This document shows positions 53,916-60,661 of a stretch of DNA of 64,000 nucleotides, in pieces. The notes below the pieces were generated by a model. The model did no database searches, was not told where the DNA came from, and worked only from the letters and a program-made list of their open reading frames with translations. The stretch's first letter is position 1. The number at the start of each line of letters is the position of its first letter. The position numbers were made by a program, and so were the translations under genes. The stretch is from NCBI GenBank assembly GCA_011174825.1, contig DUEZ01000081.1, positions 1 through 64,000 of the forward strand, written 5' to 3'. This DNA is from Anaerolineae bacterium (GTDB lineage: Bacteria; Chloroflexota; Anaerolineae; Anaerolineales; E44-bin32).

Positions 53916-54461
53916 ATGAATGAGGACATATATAAGGAATATCTACATACCCCACCACATCTATATCGACTTCATGCAATCTATATGGTAACGGGTGGGA
54001 CTTTGAATAAAAGGAACTTACTTGATACGGACAGCAAGAAGGAGCACTTCTTTACCACACTTATTGAATGGACCAGGAAACTGTCATGGGATCTAGAAGC
54101 CTGGGCTATTTTGCCTAATCATTATCACATTATCGCGCGAGCGCCAGAAAGCTCTTGCAGTCTAAGATCCTTGATCCAATCAGCGCATTCAATCAGTGCC
54201 AAGCATCTCAATCAGCAAGATAATACTCCAGGACGGCGTACCTGGTACAACTACTGGGACACATGCATTACCTATGAGACCTCGTATATGGCAAGACTAA
54301 ACTATGTACATATGAACGCAGTAAAACATGGATTAGTAGAGCATGCAGGAGATTATCCTTATTGCAGCTATCGTTGGTTTGTAGAAAGAGCAGATCCGGG
54401 TTTTAGGGATAGAGTCCTCAGCCAGCCTATTGATTGGCTTCGTGTTATGGATGATTTCTGA
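53916..54461 (+). CDS. REP-associated tyrosine transposase (RAYT, Y1 family)
   Basis: A 181-residue Y1/HUH transposase. The metal-binding HUH motif is LPNHYHIIAR (His69, His71), and the likely nucleophile is Tyr130 in LNYVHMNAVKHGL. RAYT enzymes nick and process single-stranded palindromic REP sequences and are thought to spread them. The length is normal and the frame intact, so it may be active. The gene is more AT-rich than its neighbours, which fits recent transfer. A possible ribosome site AGGGGG precedes the ATG. Confidence 0.92.
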   Translation: MNEDIYKEYLHTPPHLYRLHAIYMVTGGTLNKRNLLDTDSKKEHFFTTLIEWTRKLSWDLEAWAILPNHYHIIARAPESSCSLRSLIQSAHSISAKHLNQQDNTPGRRTWYNYWDTCITYETSYMARLNYVHMNAVKHGLVEHAGDYPYCSYRWFVERADPGFRDRVLSQPIDWLRVMDDF

Positions 54462-54551
54462 ACGAATATTTGAAGAATCGTATTAGTTATTATCTACTTC
54501 AAAAAGAATGCAACTGGTGTAGAAATAGTGGTTACAAGAATTACGATTGAT

Positions 54552-54629
54552 GTTTGGAGTGCGCAAGCTCTGCTTGCGCCTCCTTCGGCAATGCTCAGGA
54601 CAAAGCAAAAGCAGAGCTTTTGGACTCCA
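54552..54629 (+). repeat. RAYT-linked palindromic repeat, right copy
   Basis: Identical over 78 bp to 53772-53849 and in the same orientation. It lies 48 bp upstream of the hypE start, so it may affect hypE expression. Confidence 0.88.
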
Positions 54630-54677
54630 TATATGAAATAGGATAAAGCTTCAGGATTCTAAGTTTATCCACAAGGA

Positions 54678-55760
54678 ATGAGATTCGCGATGGAAGATGA
54701 GCAGGAGAAAGTCGTCATTCATGGATTGGTTTGCCCGCGGCCGCTGACGCACCACGAGACCGTTCTACTTGGTCATGGCAGTGGGGGCAAGATGACCCGC
54801 GATCTGATCGAAGGGACCTTCTATCCACCTTTCGAAAACCCCGCCCTCATGAGGGGAGATGATGCTGCAGTTGTGGTGTCACCAGAACCGGGTAAGTTGG
54901 CAGTCAGTACAGATTCACATATCGTCTCGCCGCTTTTCTTCCCCGGGGGGGACATCGGGCGCCTTGCGGTCTGCGGAACGGTCAACGACTTAGCGATGGT
55001 CGGCGCTCGTCCACTGTGGATAACGGCGAGTTTTATTTTGGAGGAGGGTTTACCTCTGCTGATCCTGGAGCACGTGACGGCATCGATGAAGGAGGCAGCA
55101 GACGAGGCAGGGGTAGACATCATTGCAGGGGATACGAAGGTCGCTGAACGAGGCAAGGCCGATGGGATGTTCATTAGCACCACCGGTGTTGGTTGGATTC
55201 CCAAAAGTCGCGATGTTAGCGGGGCCAACGCTCAGCCCGGAGACGTTGTACTCTTGTCTGGTCCGATAGGCGATCATGGCATAGCTGTTTTGGCGGCGCG
55301 GGGCGAACTGGCTCTCGAGACGTCTGTCGAATCGGATATCGCACCGCTTAATGATTTGGTGGAGAAGATGTTTGCTTCGTGCTCCTCGATTCATGCTCTA
55401 CGAGATCCAACTCGCGGTGGTTTAGCGACAGCGCTCAACGAGATCGCCTGTCAAAGTGGCGTGGCCATCCAATTGGACGAGCAGAAGATACCCGTCCGAC
55501 CACCTGTTGCAGCCGCTTGTGAGTTGCTGGGATTCGATCCACTTTATGTTGCCAATGAAGGGAAGTTGGTTGCGATCGTTCCCGCAGAGGACGCCGAGAG
55601 TATCCTGCAGGCCATGCGTTCAGCGCCGTATGGGAACGAAGCCTGCAGAATTGGCGAGGTGGAGGCCACTCCTTCGGGGAAGGTTCTAATGCGTACCGCA
55701 ATCGGCGGCACTCGGGTGGTCGATATGTTGTCAGGAGAGATGCTGCCGCGTATCTGCTGA
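54678..55760 (+). CDS. hypE: Hydrogenase maturation protein HypE
   Basis: A 360-residue AIR-synthase-fold enzyme. The ATP-binding start LGHGSGGKMTRDLIEGTF and the DDAAVVVS segment are typical, and the C-terminus ends in PRIC, with the essential Cys that carries the thiocyanate intermediate. It is HypE and not its paralogue SelD, because of this C-terminal motif. It belongs functionally to hypFCD but is separated by the RAYT unit. An ATG 4 codons downstream (54690) is an equally good start. Confidence 0.95.
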   Translation: MRFAMEDEQEKVVIHGLVCPRPLTHHETVLLGHGSGGKMTRDLIEGTFYPPFENPALMRGDDAAVVVSPEPGKLAVSTDSHIVSPLFFPGGDIGRLAVCGTVNDLAMVGARPLWITASFILEEGLPLLILEHVTASMKEAADEAGVDIIAGDTKVAERGKADGMFISTTGVGWIPKSRDVSGANAQPGDVVLLSGPIGDHGIAVLAARGELALETSVESDIAPLNDLVEKMFASCSSIHALRDPTRGGLATALNEIACQSGVAIQLDEQKIPVRPPVAAACELLGFDPLYVANEGKLVAIVPAEDAESILQAMRSAPYGNEACRIGEVEATPSGKVLMRTAIGGTRVVDMLSGEMLPRIC

Positions 55761-55814
55761 GTATTGAAATACGCATGCTCTGCTCTATGGATCATCTTTG
55801 GAGGACGGAGAAAC

Positions 55815-56822
55815 ATGGAGTATGAAGCCAGGCTCTATGAGGCTAACGCCGATGGCAGTGTACGCTGTCACCTCTGCGGTCATCATTGCGTAATATCAGA
55901 TGGCAAGGTAGGCCTATGTCGGGTGCGAAAGAATATCGCTGGCACGCTCTATGCGCTCTCCTACGGTCAAGTTATCAGCCAATGTGTGGATCCGATTGAG
56001 AAGAAACCTCTCTATCATTTTTATCCAGGTTCGAAGGCTTACTCCATTGCCACATTGGGATGTAACTTCCACTGCAAATGGTGCCAGAACTGGCACATCT
56101 CCCAAATTCAGAAGGGTCAGCCTGTTGCGGTCGATCGGTGCGTGGCGCCGAGGGAAATTGTGGCAGATGCTCAATACACAGGAAGCCGTAGTATCGCCTA
56201 TACCTATACAGAACCAACGGTTTTCTTTGAATTCGCATACGACACTGCTCAATTGGCCCATGCCGCAGGCTTGGCGAACATCTATGTCACCAATGGGTAC
56301 ATGAGCGAAGATATGCTTGATGTTTTTCAGAAGACTTTAGATGGCGCCAATGTCGACTTGAAGGCTTTTCGCAAAGAGACCTATCAACGATACATTGGGG
56401 CTCGTCTGCAAACCGTGTTGGATAGCTTGGTGAAAATGAAAGAGCTGGGAATCTGGCTGGAGGTGACCACCCTTGTAATACCTGATGTGAACGATGACCC
56501 TGATGAATTGCAGGACATCGCGAATTTTATCTCCCAAGAACTAGGGGTGGACACGCCTTGGCATATCAGTCGGTTCTTTCCTTATTATCGTATGACGGAC
56601 CGACCGCCAACACCTTTGGCGACCCTGCAACGGGCGCATGAAATTGGATTAGAAGCGGGGCTTCGGTATGTTTATGTTGGGAATGTGTCGGGTGGCAACG
56701 AGACCATCTGCCCTGATTGTGGACAAGTTTTGATCCGCCGCTATGGGTACGCCGTGAGTGTCGATGGTTTAGAGCAGGGTCACTGTATGGATTGTGGAGC
56801 TTCAATAGCGGGTGTTTGGTGA
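55815..56822 (+). CDS. amrS: AmmeMemoRadiSam-type radical SAM enzyme
   Basis: A 335-residue radical SAM protein. The SAM-cluster motif is CNFHCKWC near residue 78. An N-terminal Cys-rich lead (CHLCGHHCVISDGKVGLCRVR) is the AmrS signature. A C-terminal zinc-ribbon-like pair (CPDC and CMDC) is present. AmrS normally occurs with AmmeMemo proteins (AMMECR1/MEMO1 homologues), which are absent here. The family's reaction is not well established. The ATG at 55815 has GGAGGACGGAG upstream. It lies 55 bp after hypE and may share its transcript. Confidence 0.88.
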   Translation: MEYEARLYEANADGSVRCHLCGHHCVISDGKVGLCRVRKNIAGTLYALSYGQVISQCVDPIEKKPLYHFYPGSKAYSIATLGCNFHCKWCQNWHISQIQKGQPVAVDRCVAPREIVADAQYTGSRSIAYTYTEPTVFFEFAYDTAQLAHAAGLANIYVTNGYMSEDMLDVFQKTLDGANVDLKAFRKETYQRYIGARLQTVLDSLVKMKELGIWLEVTTLVIPDVNDDPDELQDIANFISQELGVDTPWHISRFFPYYRMTDRPPTPLATLQRAHEIGLEAGLRYVYVGNVSGGNETICPDCGQVLIRRYGYAVSVDGLEQGHCMDCGASIAGVW

Positions 56823-56854
56823 ACGGAGATTTATGGCCTTGAGGGATTGACCGA

Positions 56855-57532
56855 ATGGATTTGCGGAGCATCCAGATTGCGGAAGCGGTCGAGGTTTTAT
56901 TGAAGACCATCCCGCCAGATGTGACCCTAGTCGCCGCCGCCAAAGGGCGAAGCATCGAGGAGGTGGAAGCGGCCATCCAGGCAGGAGTTGGTCATGTCGG
57001 TCATAACTATGTTCAAGAAGCCCAACCGATCATCGAGGCGTTAGGCGATCGAGCGAACTGGCACATGATCGGTCATCTTCAGCGAAACAAAGCTGCAGCG
57101 GCCGTGCGTATATTTGACATGATTGAGACGGTTGATTCGATGAGGTTAGCGGAAGCGATCGATCTTCGCTGTGCCGGTTTGGGAATAACGATGCCGGTTT
57201 TAATTGAGATCAACAGTGGCCGAGAACGGACCAAAACGGGGGTGCTGCCAGAAGAACTCGATGACTTGGTAGATGGTATAACCAAAATGGAACATATCCA
57301 ACTCATGGGTTTGATGACCATGGGACCACGGTTTGGCGATCCGGAGGATGCCAGGCCTTTCTTCAAGGCGACGCGGGAAGCCTTCGAACGAATTTCGGCC
57401 CGCCGACTGCTAAATGTCTCCCTGCGGTACTTGTCCATGGGGATGACAAACAGCTATCAGGTGGCTATCGAGGAGGGTGCGAACCTTGTACGCATCGGCA
57501 CCAAAATTTTCGGAACCCGCGAGGGAGATTAG
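56855..57532 (+). CDS. PLP homeostasis protein (YggS/PROSC family)
   Basis: A 225-residue TIM-barrel protein that binds pyridoxal phosphate through the lysine in LVAAAKGRSIEEV. Further family marks are HVGHNYVQEA, NWHMIGHLQRNK and LSMGMTNSYQVAIEEGANLVRIGTKIFG. It buffers PLP in the cell and is not known to catalyse a reaction. It follows the radical SAM gene by 32 bp. Confidence 0.93.
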   Translation: MDLRSIQIAEAVEVLLKTIPPDVTLVAAAKGRSIEEVEAAIQAGVGHVGHNYVQEAQPIIEALGDRANWHMIGHLQRNKAAAAVRIFDMIETVDSMRLAEAIDLRCAGLGITMPVLIEINSGRERTKTGVLPEELDDLVDGITKMEHIQLMGLMTMGPRFGDPEDARPFFKATREAFERISARRLLNVSLRYLSMGMTNSYQVAIEEGANLVRIGTKIFGTREGD

Positions 57533-57860
57533 ACCCGAGCATCATCTGAATCGCTATTGCGTGGGATAAGTTTTAAGGGTCAATTAAGAGACGAACGCTG
57601 TGTTTGAGCCTTACCCCTGTGTCAGTTATGACAATCCATCGGGATTAATCCGGTGCCGGACAAGATCTGCAACCGGGAGGATGTCTGTGAGGTTTTCTCA
57701 GAACTCAAGGGTGTCATTTGTGAAGACCCTTTAGCCAATTGGTTTAGGGAGTTCGTCTTTGTTGACGATGCGGCGCGGAGAGGCAAGGGTGTTCGTTGAC
57801 GATCAAGGCGTTGCTGAGCAAATTATGCTACCTGCAACTTGACCTTGGAGGGGTATCAAG
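57533..57860 (+). other. Intergenic region with a possible short gene remnant
   Basis: A 328-bp gap before the CooT-like gene. A 48-codon frame at 57653-57799 (GTG start, no ribosome site) reads like protein, with three Cys residues (DKICNREDVCEVF and GVICEDP). No promoter or terminator is clear. It could be a decayed or unannotated gene. Confidence 0.4.
57653..57799 (+). CDS. Possible 48-residue protein or gene fragment
   Basis: Starts GTG and ends TGA. The translation has three Cys and an even mix of charged and hydrophobic residues (ELKGVICEDPLANWFREFVF). There is no ribosome site, and the frame upstream is closed by TGA at 57629. I do not recognise it. It may be the end of an older gene whose start was lost. 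Confidence 0.25.
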   Translation: MPDKICNREDVCEVFSELKGVICEDPLANWFREFVFVDDAARRGKGVR

Positions 57861-58073
57861 ATGTGTCAAGCAAAAATTCTTCTTCAGCGTGATGGAGGCA
57901 GAGAAGTATGGATGGAAGATGTGACCCATCTTCGAGTGGAAGGTGATGTGATTTGGCTGACTCGCTTGTTTGAGTCTCCAACAACGGTGCAAGCAAGGAT
58001 CCTGGAGGCTGACTTCCTTGAGCATACTGTCTTGCTGATCCCAATCAACAATGAGGACGAGGTTCACGGATGA
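57861..58073 (+). CDS. CooT-family nickel-binding protein
   Basis: A 70-residue protein beginning MCQAKILLQRDGGREVWMED, the pattern of CooT, where the N-terminal Cys residues bind Ni(II) in a homodimer. CooT was described as a nickel chaperone for CO dehydrogenase, but homologues occur in many anaerobes without it. GGAGG precedes the ATG. It overlaps the next gene by 4 nt (ATGA). A link to the nearby nickel-hydrogenase maturation genes is plausible. Confidence 0.85.
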   Translation: MCQAKILLQRDGGREVWMEDVTHLRVEGDVIWLTRLFESPTTVQARILEADFLEHTVLLIPINNEDEVHG

Positions 58074-58297
58074 CTAACATTTCAAACATCGATAAACTTC
58101 GCGTTCTCTTGCCACATTGGATCCGCCACAACGCGGAGCACGCGGCGGAGTTTCGGAGATGGGCGGAGAAAGCCGGTGACGCGCAAGAGGATATTCATGC
58201 AGCCGCTGAGCAAATGGTTCTCGCCAACCACAAGCTTGAATCGGCCTTGAAGCAGTTAGGTGGGGCTCTGGAAGGGAAGGATCACCGCCATGAGTGA
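58070..58297 (+). CDS. Small helical protein next to CooT, unknown function
   Basis: A 75-residue, fully helical protein with several His (LLPHWIRHNAEHAAEFRRWAEK and a C-terminal KDHRHE). The His pairs could bind metal. I recall similar small proteins beside CooT-like genes but cannot name the family with confidence. It overlaps cooT by 4 nt and the next gene by 8 nt, so the three are expressed as one unit. Confidence 0.75.
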   Translation: MTNISNIDKLRVLLPHWIRHNAEHAAEFRRWAEKAGDAQEDIHAAAEQMVLANHKLESALKQLGGALEGKDHRHE

Positions 58298-58718
58298 GGT
58301 TGAGAGCGAATCAGTATGGCACAGGGCCGGCGATCTCGTTAGGCAGGGCTTTCACTGATCCGAAGCGATTGTGCTCACCGTGGGTGAGTATGCGCTTGGT
58401 GCTGTAGATCCTAAACTGTGTAAGGTTGCGACAGGCCTGGGAGGTGGGATCGGGGGGACCCATCAGGAGCTCTGTGGTGCACTAAGTGGTGGAGTGTTGC
58501 TTCTTGGTGCGCTGTATGGTCGAACCGAGGCGGGCAAGAGTGACGACCTATGTATGCACCTGTCTGCTGAATATCGAACGCGCTTCGCCCAGGAGTTAGG
58601 TTCGACCCATTGTGGCACGCTCAGGGAGAGCGGTTTTGGGTTAGGTGGGACGATTCCATGCTCGGTGCTGGTTGAACGTGCGACCAGGGTACTCTTAGAA
58701 GTTTTAGCGGAGGTTTGA
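58290..58718 (+). CDS. C_GCAxxG_C_C family selenoprotein (in-frame TGA read as Sec)
   Basis: A 142-residue protein if TGA at 58356-58358 is read as selenocysteine (residue 23). The frame is open from the ATG at 58290, which overlaps the previous gene by 8 nt and has GGAAGG upstream. The TGA sits at the position of the first conserved Cys of the family (G-F-H-U-SEAI, family pattern G-x-N-C-x-x-A). The later motif residues are intact: LCGALSGG (Cys62), STHCGTL (Cys108) and IPCSVLVERA (Cys124). A strong hairpin lies 15 nt after the TGA. Ignoring TGA leaves a start at 58371 that lacks a ribosome site. The family is predicted redox-active, function unknown, and known to include selenoproteins. Confidence 0.88.
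58370..58392 (+). promoter_or_regulatory. Bacterial SECIS-like hairpin
   Basis: A 6-bp perfect stem CTCACC (58374-58379)/GGTGAG (58383-58388) with loop GTG, extended by four A-U or G-U pairs to 58370-58392. The loop begins 21 nt after the TGA, and its first base is G, as expected for SelB-binding bacterial SECIS elements inside the coding region. Confidence 0.75.
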
Positions 58719-58719
58719 G

Positions 58720-59661
58720 GTGAAACGAGTGTTGTTCGCGCTTTGCTTTCTAATCCTCAATGCGTGCCAAAGTACCGGGAGCTCTATGGGCTCGAGAGGG
58801 GAAATTGCCCTACCAAAGTGGACGATGACCTCAACAGCACACGCTTTGACCGCGACAGACGTTCCTATAACTATACCTACCACCTCGATCCTACCTACAG
58901 AGGTGCCACAAGTCATGAAAACCGAAACCATGTCGTCAGAGATAAATGGCACATTGACTATCACCATCGTTTATGACAACAACGCCTACGATACTCGCTT
59001 GACGACGGCTTGGGGATTTGCTGCATTTATCGAGTATCAAGGGCACACGCTGCTCTTTGACACTGGAGGTGATGGATCAATTCTTCTAAGAAATATGAAT
59101 ATCTTGGAGATCGACCCAACCCGCATTGAGAGTGTGGTCCTCTCCCATATTCATGGCGATCATGTCGGTGGCTTAAACACGCTCCTCGCACAAGGCATTC
59201 AGCCGTCCGTTTATCTGCTTCCTTCTTTCCCTCAGAGCTTTAAACAAAATACCTCGCGGATGGTAGAGGTCATCGAAACGGAGCCTGGTCAAGTTGTTGT
59301 CGATGCGGTCTATACCACCGGCGAGATGGGAAGGAGCCCTCCCGAGCAGGCGCTTGTAATCAAGACCGATCGAGGATTGGTTGTTATCACTGGCTGTGCG
59401 CATCCAGGCGTGGTTCAGATGGTTGAACAAGCGCAGGACCTATTTGGCGGGAATGTTCATTTGGTCATAGGCGGTTTTCACCTTGGTGGAAAAAGCATCC
59501 AAGAGTTGGAGAGAATTGTGGATGATTTCCGTCGGCTTGAGGTGGAGAAGGTAGCGCCTTGTCATTGTACGGGTGATCAGGCCATTCGGATGTTCGCAGA
59601 GGCTTATGGTAATGACTTCATCGCCGCAGGCGTTGGTAAGGTGATCCTCATTGAGTCATGA
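58720..59661 (+). CDS. Metallo-beta-lactamase fold lipoprotein
   Basis: A 313-residue exported protein with lipobox LNAC (Cys16), a low-complexity linker and a metallo-beta-lactamase domain from about residue 78. The metal motif is SHIHGDHVGG (about 142-150), with further ligands in TGCAHPGVVQMV and APCHCTGDQA. The domain resembles the DhpA-like/MJ0936-type group annotated as 7,8-dihydropterin-6-methyl-4-(beta-D-ribofuranosyl)-aminobenzene-5'-phosphate synthase-related hydrolases. Its GTG start has GGAGG 6 nt upstream and lies 1 bp after the selenoprotein stop, so all four genes form one operon. Confidence 0.88.
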   Translation: MKRVLFALCFLILNACQSTGSSMGSRGEIALPKWTMTSTAHALTATDVPITIPTTSILPTEVPQVMKTETMSSEINGTLTITIVYDNNAYDTRLTTAWGFAAFIEYQGHTLLFDTGGDGSILLRNMNILEIDPTRIESVVLSHIHGDHVGGLNTLLAQGIQPSVYLLPSFPQSFKQNTSRMVEVIETEPGQVVVDAVYTTGEMGRSPPEQALVIKTDRGLVVITGCAHPGVVQMVEQAQDLFGGNVHLVIGGFHLGGKSIQELERIVDDFRRLEVEKVAPCHCTGDQAIRMFAEAYGNDFIAAGVGKVILIES

Positions 59662-59956
59662 TATCAACTGCGACCATACGTAGAGCATCATGCAGGTTTG
59701 TTAGCCGGGATGATGCATGCATAAAAAGATGCCATTGAATCTAAATGGGATAAACGATACCCGTTCCTGTTTTTGCTTGTGAGGAATTCTCAGAAACGAT
59801 AGATTTCTGGAAATCTAACATGAGTGCACTGAAGAAAACGATCCTCTTCTAGCGGTTGACCTATTTGCAGTGGAGTCTAGATTCTGCATCAACATATAAA
59901 GGGTGATTGGCGATCGCGAATTCATTAGAGCTCGAGGACAAAAGGGGAAACAACCC
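59662..59956. other. Intergenic region before the Mo-hydroxylase operon
   Basis: A 295-bp gap without a gene. GCATCAT (about 59687) and ATGATGC (about 59711) can pair as a hairpin 25 bp after the lipoprotein stop, a weak terminator candidate. The promoter for the following two genes should lie here but is not obvious. Confidence 0.4.
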
Positions 59957-60661
59957 ATGAGCAAATTTAAGCCTGACTCGATTGAAATTCTAGATTTTGG
60001 CATGGATGGATCGAAACGATGCCTGAGCTTGGGAGTGCAACTCACCCTTCAAGCAACTTACCAAGCTCTAAACCTACCGGAGCCGGTAGGCTATGCTTTG
60101 CGTGATAGGATCACGTGGCAGGAGCGTACTGAAATCACTGTAGAACGAGCAATTCGTTCACCGATCCAGGCGCCGATGTTTAACGCAACACTCCTTGCCT
60201 TGGGTGCACATGTTGTGTTCTTTGAAGAGGAGATGGGAGGGCCACCATTGGCTGAGTATATGTCTCGAGTGGGCAAGAAACGCGGTAAATTAGGAGCGGT
60301 TCGTTTACCGATCGAGGTGCCAGGTCGTCTCTGGGGAGAAGCTCATGTCTCACGTACACCCAACGATAAGCCTATTGTTGCTGCGATCGCGGTCGTTGAT
60401 TTGGAAAGTGATCATGTCGTCCGGTCTCGGCTTGGGCTGATCGGCACATGGCGTGAAACTGCTCGTTTGGCGGAGGCCGCTGAACTGTTGATTGGTGACC
60501 CCTTGACGGAGGAGAACATTGGCAAAGTCATCAAAGCGGTTAAGGCGGAGGTACGCCCCAAGGGTGATTATCTGGGAAGTGAAACTTACCGTCGTGAGAT
60601 GGCAGGATTACTAGCCCGACGCGCACTTGAGGCTTGCAGGAAGGGGGCGACGGCACAATGA
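59957..60661 (+). CDS. FAD-subunit C-terminal-like protein of a molybdenum hydroxylase
   Basis: A 234-residue protein. Residues 110-230 match the C-terminal domain of CO dehydrogenase/xanthine dehydrogenase FAD subunits (VVDLESDHVVRSRLGLIGTW, GDYLGSETYRREMAGLLARRAL). The N-terminal FAD-binding domain of that family (about 170 residues) is absent and replaced by 100 residues I do not recognise. It is coupled by a 4-nt overlap to the large catalytic gene. It may act as an assembly or electron-transfer partner without FAD. The ATG at 59957 has AAAGGGG upstream; an ATG 18 codons earlier lacks a site. Confidence 0.75.
   Translation: MSKFKPDSIEILDFGMDGSKRCLSLGVQLTLQATYQALNLPEPVGYALRDRITWQERTEITVERAIRSPIQAPMFNATLLALGAHVVFFEEEMGGPPLAEYMSRVGKKRGKLGAVRLPIEVPGRLWGEAHVSRTPNDKPIVAAIAVVDLESDHVVRSRLGLIGTWRETARLAEAAELLIGDPLTEENIGKVIKAVKAEVRPKGDYLGSETYRREMAGLLARRALEACRKGATAQ

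Larger units (their letters stand above)
53772..54629 (+). mobile_element. RAYT transposase unit inserted in the hyp operon
   Basis: A single transposase gene between two identical direct copies of a palindromic repeat. The unit of about 860 bp separates hypD from hypE. Direct flanking copies could be the ends of the mobile unit or two independent REP insertions. Confidence 0.7.

Noticed and set aside
54678-55760. SelD (selenophosphate synthetase) instead of HypE
   Set aside because: The C-terminal PRIC motif and the hyp context identify HypE; SelD has an N-terminal Cys/Sec active site, which is absent.
57560-57799. Two further in-frame TGA codons (57605, 57629) upstream of the 48-codon frame as selenocysteines
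   Set aside because: No family motif surrounds them, and no start or ribosome site precedes them.
58371-58718. GTG start of the C_GCAxxG_C_C protein at 58371
   Set aside because: It lacks a ribosome site, removes the first motif, and lies within the SECIS-like stem; the upstream ATG with TGA read-through explains all data better.
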